A stretch of DNA of 64,000 nucleotides. Source: Dipteris shenzhenensis. Taxonomy: Eukaryota; Polypodiophyta; Polypodiopsida; Gleicheniales. Under the pieces are notes generated by a model. The model did not search any database, was not told the DNA's origin, and was given only the letters and a program-made list of their open reading frames with translations. Shown here one piece after another: positions 25,066 to 36,132 of the stretch; the first letter of the stretch is position 1; each line of letters begins with the position of its first letter. The stretch lies in assembly GCA_047967505.1 (NCBI GenBank), contig CM106540.1. One strand, 5' to 3'. The position numbers and the translations under genes are program-made.

Positions 25066-28005
25066 CGAGTATCTTGGTCCATGTCGGATAACTTTAAGGA
25101 GAAAATGTCACCTTGCCGAATTAGCTATGCCTATTTTACAAGAAACCCTGCTAGATTAGAAGCGGGCACACAAATAGAAGATCAAGATGACATTTTCAAC
25201 GACCCCGACCATACACCCAGTGGAGCAAGCTCTTCTGATAATTTTGTGCATAACACAGAAATAAGCGATGTTCAAATTGAACTTAGCAAATTGATGGTGC
25301 AATCACCTCTACTGAAGAATTGCTCAAAAGGAGTATTGCAACAAATTTTGCAGCACACCTATTTGTTTAGGCTCAAAGGAAATTCGACTTCAATCCATTG
25401 CCTCCACCTTTAAAAAAGAAATTGCAAGCTCAAGCTCAAAGACAACTACAAGGCCAGCCAAGAATGCAGAATCCTTTGGTAAAGTCAGCCAAATTCACAG
25501 GCAAGAAAGGGTAAGATCCAAACAATCATGTTAGACAATTTGAAACAAGGTGGGGTGTAAGCAGATTCGGACAACATTCGCACATCACCAAGAAAGAGCA
25601 GTTTGCAGCAACTTTTAATGGTAAGGCAATGATTTGGCTTATGCAATATGGTGTATCTCATTTTGCAACTTTGATGCATTAAAAAACTGCATTTTTAAGC
25701 CATTTTCATAAAGAAAAAACTCCAGAAGACATACTCAAGAAGCTTCGGAATATGAAGCAAAAGCATCTCTTAGTTATAGACTATGCTTAAATGTTTAAAA
25801 ATCTAAATAGAAGACTGACAACCAATCAACAACCCATTGATGAGCAGTTGGGAGATTATTTCTATAAAGGACTAAACAAGGAGTTGAGGACAGCAGTAGC
25901 TGGTAGAGACTAGCTTGGAGGAGCAAATGACTTCAACAACATGGTTGATGCAGCACAAAGAGCTAAAAGAAGACTAGGCACAAAGTCAAGGTCTTAAAAA
26001 AAGAAGAAGAAAAGGCATTCCGACTGACTCTGACACAGATTGAAACAAAGACAGACACTAATGCAGAAGATGAGGATAGTGATGATACAAAAGATGATAC
26101 ATCAGATGAAGAGAATGAAGAAGAAGAGCACTCAAAAAAAAAGAAAAAAAATAGACCAAGAACAGAGAGAAATCAAAAGCCAAGAAGAAGACAAACAAGC
26201 TCTCTAAGTTAGAGAAAACGATTAAAGAGCACTTGGAAACTTTAAAAACACCCCCACCCTTGCCTAAAGTTGCCTGTGCATTTTGTGGGAAGGACAATCA
26301 TGAGAAAGAGAGATGCTGGTATAATCCAAGCTATAGAGGGAGAGTTCCTCCTCATGTTAAAAATTCAAACAATCAAGCCCCACTTGTGGCAGCTAATCAG
26401 ATTGCAGTAGCCAGGCAAGGACAACAACGATTCCACAATGTAGCACCAAGAAGACCCAATCAACAAAATTGGGGAAATCAACAAGGATAAAACCAAGATC
26501 AAGCATACACATACTATGGCAAGGAAGGCCACAGATACGGATCTCAATGTGAGCTTTGGTGCAAACACAGAGGAGAAAGAGGAATACCTATAATCAATTA
26601 TAATGCAAGAGAGAACCAAAATCAGCAGCAGCAACAGCCACCACCAGGTGTTTATATGGTGTACTTGGCTCCTATCATCAATGAGGATTACAATCAACAA
26701 AATTAAAGAAATTAGAGGAACATACAGGCACTAGCAGTCACAAGATCTAGAGGTACAAAGCCAACACCCAGCCTTTGAGATGCACCAAGAGAGACGGCAA
26801 AGCCAATGAACTGGCCCAATCAAGACAAGTCCGAAATATAAAGCTCTACAGCAAGTGCTTGAGAGTAATGCAGCAACATATGCAAGAACATCACAGCTCC
26901 AAAACGAGGGTAAGGCTAAGATCAACCTCAGACAACTTGGGACACAATTTAATAGTCTTCCGACTGAGACCATTCGACATCAAAATACAAAGCATCATAC
27001 ACCTGCAGCAAAGCAGCATTCAACAAGCTAATAGGATTCTATATACACACACGGAAAAACAAGCGTCTTTTAGCTCAAAATATATTCGCAAAGAAAAAAT
27101 TTATTTCCTGGTCGAAACAATTAACAAAGTAGAAAAACAGAGGTGCCCAGGTCAAGCTGATTGAAATCAAAGAGGAGCAAGCTGTTCCAATTGCAAACAA
27201 CACATTGAAGAACAGAAGTCAGATGCAGCAAAAGGCAAAATATGAACATGAAGGCCCTACACTCTTCTTTAAAGAGCTTTTGGAGTCCAAAGTTCAGATC
27301 ACAATGGATCAACTTTTGAATCTTGTCCCAGCATTCAAGAACCAATTATGTTAGAGTTTGCATTCTAAGGACATTTCTCAAACAAAAGATCATCCACAGA
27401 GTGAAGATGAAGATGAAACACTAGACATTTGTGGATTACCAAGTCCCACTCATAGATGTGAATTATGAAAGGCAAAGAATACCAGAAGTATTGGTAGATG
27501 GAGCATCAGGGGTGAACATCCTCTCTATGGATCTATTAAAAAAATTTGTTGCAATGAACTTGCACCAGCCCCATTTCAAGTCAGAATGGCTGATCAAAGA
27601 AAAATACAACCTCTTGACATACTAAGAGGACAGGAAGTTAATATAATGGGACTGTCCTTTATAGTCACATTTGTGGAACTTAGAATGGAGGAAAGAGATT
27701 GTTCCTATTCCATGTTATTAGGGGTAGGCCATGGCTGAGAGCTACCAAAGTGAAACAAGACTGGGGATCAGAAAGAATAACCATCAAGAAAGGTAAAAAG
27801 AAGTTTAAGATCAATCTCTCTTCAAAGAGAAGTTTACCAAGACAAGTTCAACCACTACAAGTAGAGGGCATCAACATGATAGCAGATGAGGAGGAGATTT
27901 TCCTTAGGAGAAATCGTACTATTTTTCCCATATTTGAAATTGATGTAATCAAAATCATTGATCAGTATAGATGCTCAAATCAACAAATACAATAGCCTGA
28001 TAGCC
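25066..28005 (+). pseudogene. Second Gypsy gag-protease remnant
   Basis: A different Gypsy family from the block at 21.85 kb. The gag core reads in pieces from about 25460: KSAKFTGKKG with HVRQFETRWG, an FNGKAMIWLMQYG block, and LGDYFYKGLNKELRTAV (about 25848). A Glu/Asp/Lys-rich linker follows at 26040-26230. The first zinc knuckle is CAFCGKDNHEKERCW (26275), with a second, degenerate one near 26508. The protease block VDGASGVNIL is near 27492, and the downstream GRPWLRATKVKQDWGS block (27723) leads into an EIDVIKI segment that usually precedes RT. Stops and frameshifts are frequent. No RT follows here. Confidence 0.8.
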
Positions 28006-28009
28006 GGCC

Positions 28010-28690
28010 ACTACAAAATAGAACACTGTCGAAAAGGTAGATTCTACCTACCACAAAATGACAAATGACAATCATGCAGACACATATGAAGCCCTACAAG
28101 AGAACAGTTAGAAATCAGCTGCACAGGCCATCCTAGAAGCTGAAACTAAATTTGAGGAGCATATGCAAAAGAGTGCTAGAGTCTGATAGGATGACTTGGA
28201 AGAGATGAACCTTGGAGACCTTGCCTAAAGACAATTTTGGTCACCACATCCACCCCCCTTCCTCCACACAGCCCTCTTCTTCCCACCCCTCCACTACCAC
28301 ACACCTGGGGTCGGCTGATGCTTCTACCAAATCAATACACAGGACCCTCCCAATGACTTCACACCAAAGCAGGTATACAACATCTTGCGGCTTGCCTTTG
28401 TGCCTACCAAAGACCTTCCATAGCAACAACCTTCCACAAGCTTTGACCACTTTCTAGATGATGGCGAGGATCACGTCGAAGATATCCTAGCCATAGATCC
28501 AAGGTGGTATTGTGTCCTCCTCAAATTCCATCACTTCAAGGACCTCACTAATATTAGCTTGTGGAAGGGCAAACTATAGAGCTATGACCTCAAGGTAGTT
28601 GACATCATTGAGGTCCAAGTACTTACAGCCTCCATCGAACGGACATACCATAACATAAGTGGGAGGCTACCCATCGACCCATGTGTTGTT
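28010..28690 (+). other. Unassigned transposon debris
   Basis: A frame near 28347-28560 gives a readable peptide (FTPKQVYNILRLAF, then DPRWYCVLLKF) broken by a stop. I do not recognise the family. Confidence 0.3.
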
Positions 28691-29096
28691 TGGCGGAGAC
28701 ACACATGTTGTGGGGATGCTATAAGTGTGCCAACGGAGCTCCTATAACCCTTGTGCTACTCCTTGTGGGAGCCTTGCATAGTGAAGCCTTCACTCATGTC
28801 ACTCGAGTGCCTACTGATCATTGCAATGGGGTTTCGATTGAGAAGAAGTGGGTGAAAAAGAGAGAGAGGAGGGGGAGGGGAGAAGGGAAGGGGTGGAGAA
28901 GGAGATGAAGGTGAATGGAAATCATGGCAAACACCAAAGTTAAACAAGGAGAGGAAGAAAACCTCCATCTCAACACATGAGGAAGAAGAGAGCTTGTATT
29001 TCTCAAAGGTTGCATACAACAATGAAGACCAAAGTCAACCACTTGGCCTTTTATACATGTCACCTTTTAAAGGGAGGGCCGACCCTATTCCTTGTG

Positions 29097-29150
<54 letters not shown>

Positions 29151-29175
29151 TTACCACTACTTGGGCCCATATGGC
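28690..29175 (+). repeat. Dispersed LTR-like repeat, copy 2
   Basis: Homologous to 21.20-21.64 kb. It ends in GGGCCCATATGGC, and the Copia LTR starts at the next base, so the Copia element inserted at or beside the end of this repeat. Confidence 0.7.
29099..29146. repeat. CT microsatellite
   Basis: An essentially perfect CT run of about 24 units. Confidence 0.95.
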
Positions 29176-29898
29176 TGTAAGAAAATAATACGTCTGTGCT
29201 CAACAGATAACAGGATCTCGTATGCAAGAGAGAAAACCAGATAGTATGGAGAATCAAAAATTTGATTACTATAGATGAGATACAATAGATGGCGCTGCCT
29301 CCCATCTGTGTGCTCCTGTGAAAGAAGCTTCGATGGCAAGCTGGAAACAGTAGAGGACGGAGGCTAGATGCTAAGGAATCAGGGTTGCTGTAGCCAGTGA
29401 TGAAATGGGCTTCAAGGGCTCGCTCTTATATAGCCACCAGCCGTAGTCAGTTAGACCCAATTTGGTGACCGACCCAATCTGCCCAAAACGGTCGACTGGG
29501 GGTTGGTCCCGAAATAGGCCACTGACCACATGATAGAACTGGTGCGCAAAACAGAGCAACTAACCTACAATCACCGTTCGTCCATCCAGGATCATCTGAG
29601 GCTCCAAACAGGTCCCATAACCCGAAAGTGGGCTACCCTAGGAAATGCTCTGTCTACCCTCAGTGTGGTCAATCATGGGATGCCTTCCCACACTTGCATG
29701 TAGCCTAGTTGACGGTGTGCCAACTCTATCTAAAGCCGTCCAGCCATCAGGCCACACATGGCCCCCATCTGGTGTCCAAACCAGGACCTACCAGATAACC
29801 GAGCTACTCAAATGCCTTCTCCTCATATGGGGGGGCTTACAAGTAGCGTTAGCTGGTTCCCGCATAGTTACACAAGAGTGGAGCATTGATATCTAACA
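29176..29898 (-). repeat. Copia LTR, 3' LTR of the minus-strand element (723 bp)
   Basis: Read on the minus strand it begins TGTTAGATATCAATG and ends TTTTCTTACA, the TG...CA ends expected of an LTR. Its terminal 310 bp or more match the LTR starting at 33823. A purine tract (seven G, plus-strand C at 29899-29905) directly abuts its start. The base pairs on its outer side are ATGGC (29171-29175); no matching target duplication could be found because the other end is rearranged. Confidence 0.9.
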
Positions 29899-29906
29899 CC
29901 CCCCCT
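29899..29906 (-). promoter_or_regulatory. Polypurine tract of the Copia element
   Basis: AGGGGGGG on the minus strand, immediately upstream of the 3' LTR. This is the expected plus-strand primer position. Confidence 0.7.
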
Positions 29907-29924
29907 AATGTCCACCCACAAGTG

Positions 29925-32900
29925 AACTTACTTTTTCGGCCCAATGCCAAGTCGATGAAGATGCCTCTCCAGTAAGTCTCTTCCAAGAGCCTTCATGAAG
30001 ATGTCTGCAGCATTCTCTGTAGTCGGACAATACACCAAGTTGACCTCTCCATCCATGATGAGCTCGCGTACAAAGTGATATTGAATCTCAATGTGTTTTG
30101 TGCGAGCGTGGAACATAGGGTTCTTTGCAATCGCCATGCAACTCTGATTGTCACATGATAACTACGTAGGCTTGTTCTGCACTGCACCCATGTCCCCTAA
30201 AATCCTCCTCAACCACACTGCCTCGCAAGAAGCAAAGCATGCAGATTTGTACTCAGCCTCGATAAAAGAAAGAGCGATTGTGGGTTGCTTCTTGCTGACC
30301 CAAGACACAGCTCCAGATCCAAGTGAGAAACAATAACCTATCACTGATCTCCTGCTGTCCACGTTTCCTGCCCAATCCGAGTCATAGAATCCGGTCAAGA
30401 TGTTGCCCTTGGTATAGGTGATGCCATAATCAAGTGTGCCTTTGATGTATTTCAGCACCCGCATCCCTGCCCTCTAATGGTTCTCTCGGGGCTTATTGGA
30501 AAACCTGCTTAGTACACCAGTCGCAAAGCTGATGTTTGGCCGCGTGTTGCACGAGTAAATCAAACTGCCCACAAGCCTTCTGTACTTCGCTTCATCCACC
30601 ACTGGTGATGAATCCTTGTTTGAGAGCTTCGTATCAACCTCCATAGGGTTACCAACTGTCTTGCACTCAGCCATGCCAAATGCCTTCAGTATCTCTCCAG
30701 CATACTTCAACTGTGAAATGAAGATCTATTTCGGCTCTTACCAAACTTCAATCCCCAAACAGAAATGCATCAGTCCGAGGTCTGTCATTTCAAACTCTCT
30801 TCCTAGCGAATGCTTTGTCTGCGAGATCTTCTCTTCATGGTTCCTTGTTATGACAAGGTCGTCCACATAAAGGACCACGATCATACATCTGCCTCCTTCT
30901 TTGAAGATATACAAATTTGCATCTGATGGGCTCCTCTTGAACTCGTATTGCAGAAACTAGGCATCAATTCGCTGGTACCATGCGCGTGGGGCCTGTTTTA
31001 GCCCATAAAGTGCCTTCTTCAGTTTACAGACTTTACCTTCTGAACCGGGGATCACAAAACTTGGTGGTTGTTCCATGTATACCTCCTCCTTGAGATCCCC
31101 ATTCAGTAAGGCAGATTTTACATCCATCTGAACCACAGGCCGACTTCCCTAGGCAGCTAAAGCCAAAACACTGCGAATTGTGGTTAGTCAAGCTGTGGGA
31201 GCAAAAGTATCCTGATAATCAAAACCATGTACCTGTGCGAATCCTTTTGCCATGAGCCGAGCCTTGTACTTATCCAACGTGCCGTCGGACTTGTACTTGG
31301 TCTTGTACACCCACTTGGTTACGATTACCTTGCATTTTGGTGGACGATCCACAAGGTCCCAAGTGTTGTTCTTCATTATGGAGCCATTCTCCGACTGCAT
31401 AGCCTCCATCCACCTATCATCACCCTGTGCCTCTTCAAGACACTTGATTCTTCAGCATGAATCACCTCTGTCATCAAAGCATAGTTGACCAAGTGTTCCT
31501 GCACCTTCTTTGCTCCTCTAATCTCTTGGACCGGCGGTGTTCGGATGGTTCCTCCTCAATGGCTGGAGGTTCTCTACCATCCAAAAGCTGCTTTACCCAC
31601 TTCAGGAATGGCCGTTGCCATTGTGGTTCTACAGTCTCTTCTTCATCTTCTTTATCTTGAATCCTCCCAAGCACCGTTGGGGGAGTTCGGTCTGCTGTTG
31701 GTGGTGGTACTGGATGGATATCCTGGTCCTGGTTGTCTAGAAAGGAAGCATCCTCCTCCAATTGATGCCAGGCTGTTCTGAGAAGACCACATTGCGACTT
31801 ACAATTACCTTCTCGGTAACAGGGTTATAGAGACGGTAACCCTTCGCCTTTTCACTGTAGCCTAAGAAAATACACTTCCGGCTCTTCGGTTCAGCCCAGA
31901 AAGTCTTTGGCAAATCTTTCCCTTTCATCATACCCCAGCCCATTTTGCAGATGACATGCATCTTGCATTCTGCTACTCCATTTTGCTGTGATGTATGTGG
32001 CGGGGGTTTCTGCCTCTTGATCCCGTGACTTTTGCAGTCACTTTCGAATTCAGTCGATGTGAACTCTCCACCTCTGTCTGATCTTAACTTCTTCACCTTC
32101 CTCCCCGATTCTTTCTCGACCATTACATGCCATTCCTTGAACTTACTTAAAGCCTCGTCTTTAGTCTTCAGGAAGTATATCCATATCCTTCAACTATAGT
32201 CGTCGATCAGCGTCATTAAGTAGTAGGAGCCACCCAAAGCTTCCGTCTCCATCTTTCCACAGAGGTCCGTGTGAACGAGCTTTAGAGGAGCCTTTACCCT
32301 GTTGGCCTCTTTAGGAAAGGGCTGCCGATGCTACTTGCCCATCATGCAAGCTTCACATACATCAAGCAGATTTGAAATTTCTGGTAGGTCTGCAATCATT
32401 CCACTTTTATGTATCTCCTTCAAAGAACTAAGGTTTAGATGACCAAACCTCTCATGCCACAGCTTAGTGTTCTTTACATTTGCTCGAGCACTGAAAGCTA
32501 AGAGTTCGTAAATGTTGTTGCGCCGTGTACCTTTACCAACGACCTTCCCTTGAAGATCCAGAATCTGTGCACCATTCTTATCGAATTGAACTTTGAGGTC
32601 CCGATCCGTGATCGCGGAAACGGACAACAAGTTCCTGTTGATATCTAGCACATAAAGAACATCGAAAAACTGTTTAACTCCATCTGACTTGACAGCAATC
32701 GTGCCTTTTCCTTTTGCTGGACATTTTGCATCATTCCCGACTGCTACCAGGATGTCATTCCCTACCGGTTGTAGAGAGGTATACCAATCCTTTCGACTGG
32801 TCATGTGGCGCGATGCACCACTGTCAATGATCCATGGTTCATCCGCAGGTACATGAACTGCCTCCGTGCAAATCTCCTCAATTGCTACGAACAGCTCTAC

Positions 32901-33752
32901 TAGTACTACCTACGTGCTGTTGCTAGACTCTTTCTTTACTCCATTCTTCTCATCTGCAATCTTCTTTCGGCACTCATTCTACTTGTGCCTTGTCTTGTTG
33001 CAATAGAAGCACTTGATCTTCTTCTTTCTCTTTTTATCATCAGAAGAAGATGGGTTACCAGAGTCCTTACCCTTACCTTTCTTTGATCCGGTCTAGAAAG
33101 CTGAATCTTCTCCAGTCCTCGTCTTTTGACGCATCTCCTCCTCCAGAAGCATCGCACTGAAATCCTCAAAGTTGAGGGGCGGATTTCGGTTCTGCATTTT
33201 CAGCGCTGTAACAAGACCGTTGTACTTTGGTGGGAGAATCCGTATGCACCTCCGTGCTAGATTCTCTTTGGTGATGGTGATGCCAATCGCAGTCATCTGA
33301 TCGCGTAGATTCTTCACCCTAGTGATGAACTTCTCCGTCGCTTCAAACTCAGACAATTTCTCGTTCGTGAGTTGAGTCTCCAAATTCTGAATCCGCGTCT
33401 GATTCGTGGTCTCATACTGATTTTTCAAGACCGTCCATGCCTCCTCCGCCGTGGTGACATGTTGAATTAACGCCATGACAAAATCACTTACACTGCAAAC
33501 AAGAGAACACAGCGCATCTACATTTCTTCTTGTCCACGCGAGAATCTCATCCATAGTTGGTACTATCTGTTGTCTTGCATTAGCTGGATCCGGTCTCGCA
33601 ACTGGCCTCACGTCCACCTCAGTAGCAGTATCCCAAAGTTCGTATGCGCTTAGGATGGTCTTCATCTTGAACTTCCAGAGTGGATAATTAGAGCCGTCCA
33701 ACTTTTCACTTTTGCCGAACGGTGGGAGTCGCAGTCTTGCGGGGTGGGCCAT
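29925..33752 (-). pseudogene. Copia gag-pol polyprotein, inactivated
   Basis: Ty1/Copia polyprotein on the minus strand, from ATG 33752 to about 29928. In order: a UBN2-type gag (33752-33096); a CCHC knuckle (CFYCNKTRHK, about 33010); protease with IDSGASRHMT (about 32830-32800); the GAG-pre-integrase segment ending in a CxxC motif (to 32334); integrase with HTDLCG, LRSDRGGEF and PHTSQQNGVAE (32290-31940); RT with YVDDLVIT (about 30880-30850); and RNase H with YDSDWAGN (about 30370) and a C-terminal SYDNQ-to-IEIQYHFVRE region. About 60-70 residues of the integrase C-terminus are missing near 31885. Eleven premature stops lie in frame (8 TAG, 2 TGA, 1 TAA), so no full protein can be made. Confidence 0.92.
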
Positions 33753-33809
33753 CTCTCACAATCTGCTTGCAAACAGAAACACACTACCAAATCTTCTTAC
33801 TAGAGTCCA

Positions 33810-33822
33810 GGCTCTGATACCA
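33810..33822 (-). promoter_or_regulatory. Copia primer-binding site (initiator tRNA-Met)
   Basis: On the minus strand TGGTATCAGAGCC directly follows the 5' LTR. It is complementary to the 3' end of plant initiator tRNA-Met, the usual primer of plant Copia elements. Confidence 0.93.
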
Positions 33823-34489
33823 TGTAAGAAAATAATACAACGTCTGTGCTCAACAGATAACAGGATCTCGTATGCAAGAGAAAACACCAGATAGTATGAA
33901 GAATCAAAAATTTAATTACTGTAGATGAGATACAATAGACGGCGCTACCTCCCAGCCGTGCGCTCTTGTAAAAGAAGCTTTGATGGCGAGCTGGAAATAG
34001 TAGAGGACGGAGGCTGGATGCTAAGGAATTAGGGTTGTTGTAGCCAATGATGAAATGGGCTTCACGGGCTCGCTCTTATATAGCAACCAGTCGTAGTCGG
34101 TTAGACCCAATTCGGTGACTGACCCAGTTCGCCCAAAATAGTCGACTAGGGGTCGGTCTCAAAATAGGCCACCGACCACACGATAGAACCGGTGCGCAAA
34201 ACAGAGCGACAAACCTACAGTAACCGTTCGACCCAGAGCCATCCGGGATCATCTGAGGCTACAAACGGGCCCTGCAACCCGAGAGTGGGCTACCCCAAGA
34301 AATGCTCTATCTATCCTCAGTGCGGTCAGTCATGGGATGCCTTTCCACACTTGCATATAGCCTAGTTAGCGGTGTGCTAACTCTATCTGAAACCGTCCAG
34401 CCATCAGGCCACACATGGCCCCCATCTGGTATCCAAACCAGGACCTACCAGATAACTGAGCTACTCAAATGCCTTCTCCTCATATGGGG
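33823..34489 (-). repeat. Copia 5' LTR, truncated at its outer end
   Basis: Matches the LTR at 29176-29898 but stops in the CTCCTCATATGGGG region. It therefore lacks about the first 70 bp (minus-strand orientation), including the terminal TGTTAGATATC. Many differences from the other LTR are transitions. Confidence 0.85.
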
Positions 34490-34905
34490 AGAAGGCAACC
34501 AGTCGTAGTCGGTTAGACCCAATTCGGTGACCGACCCAGTTCGCCCAAAACGGTCGACTGGGGGTCAGAGTCTCGAAATAGGCCACTGACCACACGATAG
34601 AACTAGTGCGCAAAACAGAGCAATAAACCTACGGTAACCGTTTGGCCCAGAGCCATCCGGGATCATCTGAGGCTCCAAATGGGCCCCGCAACCCGAGAGT
34701 GGGCTATCCTAGGAAATGCTCCATCTATCCTCAGTGCGGTCAGTCATGGGATGCCTTCCCACACTTGCATGTAGCCTAGTTACCGGTGTGCCAACTCTAT
34801 CTGAAACCATCCAGCCATTAGGCCACACATGGCCCCCATCTGGTGTCCAAACCAGGACCTACCGGATAACTAAGCTACTCAAATGCCTTCTTCTCATATG
34901 GGGGT
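34490..34905 (-). repeat. Partial second Copia LTR copy in tandem
   Basis: Repeats 34084-34489 at an offset of 412 bp, starting inside the LTR at CAACCAGTCGTAGTCGG and ending again at the CATATGGGG breakpoint. There is no internal element sequence between the two copies. Confidence 0.85.
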
Positions 34906-35529
34906 GCCCCCCATATGAGGAGAAGGCATTTGAGTAGCTCGGTTATCCGGTAGGTCACCCCCCATATGAGGAGAAGGCATTTGAGTAGCTCGGTTATCTG
35001 GTAGGTCCTGGTTTGGACACCAGATGGGGGCCATGTATGGCCTGATGACTAGACGGCTTCAGATAGAGTTGGCACACCGCCAACTAGGCTACATGCAAGT
35101 GCGGGAAGGCATCCCATGACTGACCGCACTGAGGGTAGACGGAGCATCTCCTGGGACAGCCCACTCTCGGGTTGCGAGGCCCGTTTGGAGCCTTAGATGA
35201 TCTCGAATGGCTTTGGGCCGAACGGATACCATAGGTTAGTTGCTTTGTTTTGCGCACTGGTTCTATCGTGTGGTCGGTAGCCTATTTCGGGACCGACCCC
35301 CAGTCGACCGTTTTGGGCGGACTGGGTCAGTCACCCAATTGGCTCTAATAGTCTACCCTAGCTCGCCATCGAAGCTTCTTTCACAGGAGCGCACGGTTGG
35401 GAGGCAGCACCATCTATTGTATCAGATCTACAGTAATCAAATTTTTGATTCTCCATACTATATGGTTTTCTCTCTTGCGTACGAGATCCTGTTATCTGTT
35501 GAGCACAGACGTTGTATTGTTTTCTTACA
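34906..35529 (+). repeat. Inverted Copia LTR copy forming a long palindrome
   Basis: Reverse complement of the neighbouring LTR copies. It starts at the same CATATG breakpoint and ends at the intact LTR terminus TTTTCTTACA (35520-35529). A 50-bp unit at its start (34907-34956) is itself duplicated in tandem (34957-35006). With 34490-34905 it forms an inverted repeat whose centre has almost no spacer. A short internal deletion lies near 35340. Confidence 0.85.
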
Positions 35530-36130
35530 TTAATAAGGTATATTGGGGTTTTGATTATTTCCCATAATAGCTAACACATGCTGGAAAAAAACTTGGAATT
35601 ATTATGGTTTGGATCTTACACCTATTACATTGAGTTCTACCTAAATTTTTAAGGTCAATCTAATACTAAAATTTCAAGCTATTTTCTCAAGTTTTAGATA
35701 AAATGGCCAAACTTCTGAATTAGAATGATTTTTTAAAGAGTTTGTAACTCCTAGAGTCTAAGGATAACTAAAACACATATGTTTAGATTGCCTTGGAGTT
35801 TGATAATCATACTTTTTATGATCTATGGCCTCAAATGTAATTTTAGTGAATGGTAATAGTGAAGCAAAATTTGAACTTTTGCAAACTCTTTGACATGTCT
35901 AACAAGTTCCAAACTCTTTGACATGTCTAACAATTTCCAAACTCACCCATACTATGTATGTGTCTTCAATAGAATGTTATGGAGTAGCGTGAGTTTTTAT
36001 GGGACGTGTAATATCATGTAGAAAACCAAATTCAAACCGTATTTTGATTGTCCATTATGTTGTATAAATGCATGCTAAATTCCCATTCAAACATTTAAAT
36101 TATACTTATAGAGTGCCTCTAATCATAAAT
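35530..36130. other. AT-rich DNA, no gene seen
   Basis: This stretch separates the LTR palindrome from a Gypsy RT fragment. A short phrase with CAAACTCTTTGACATGTCTAA is duplicated in tandem near 35882-35937. Confidence 0.5.
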
Positions 36131-36132
36131 GA

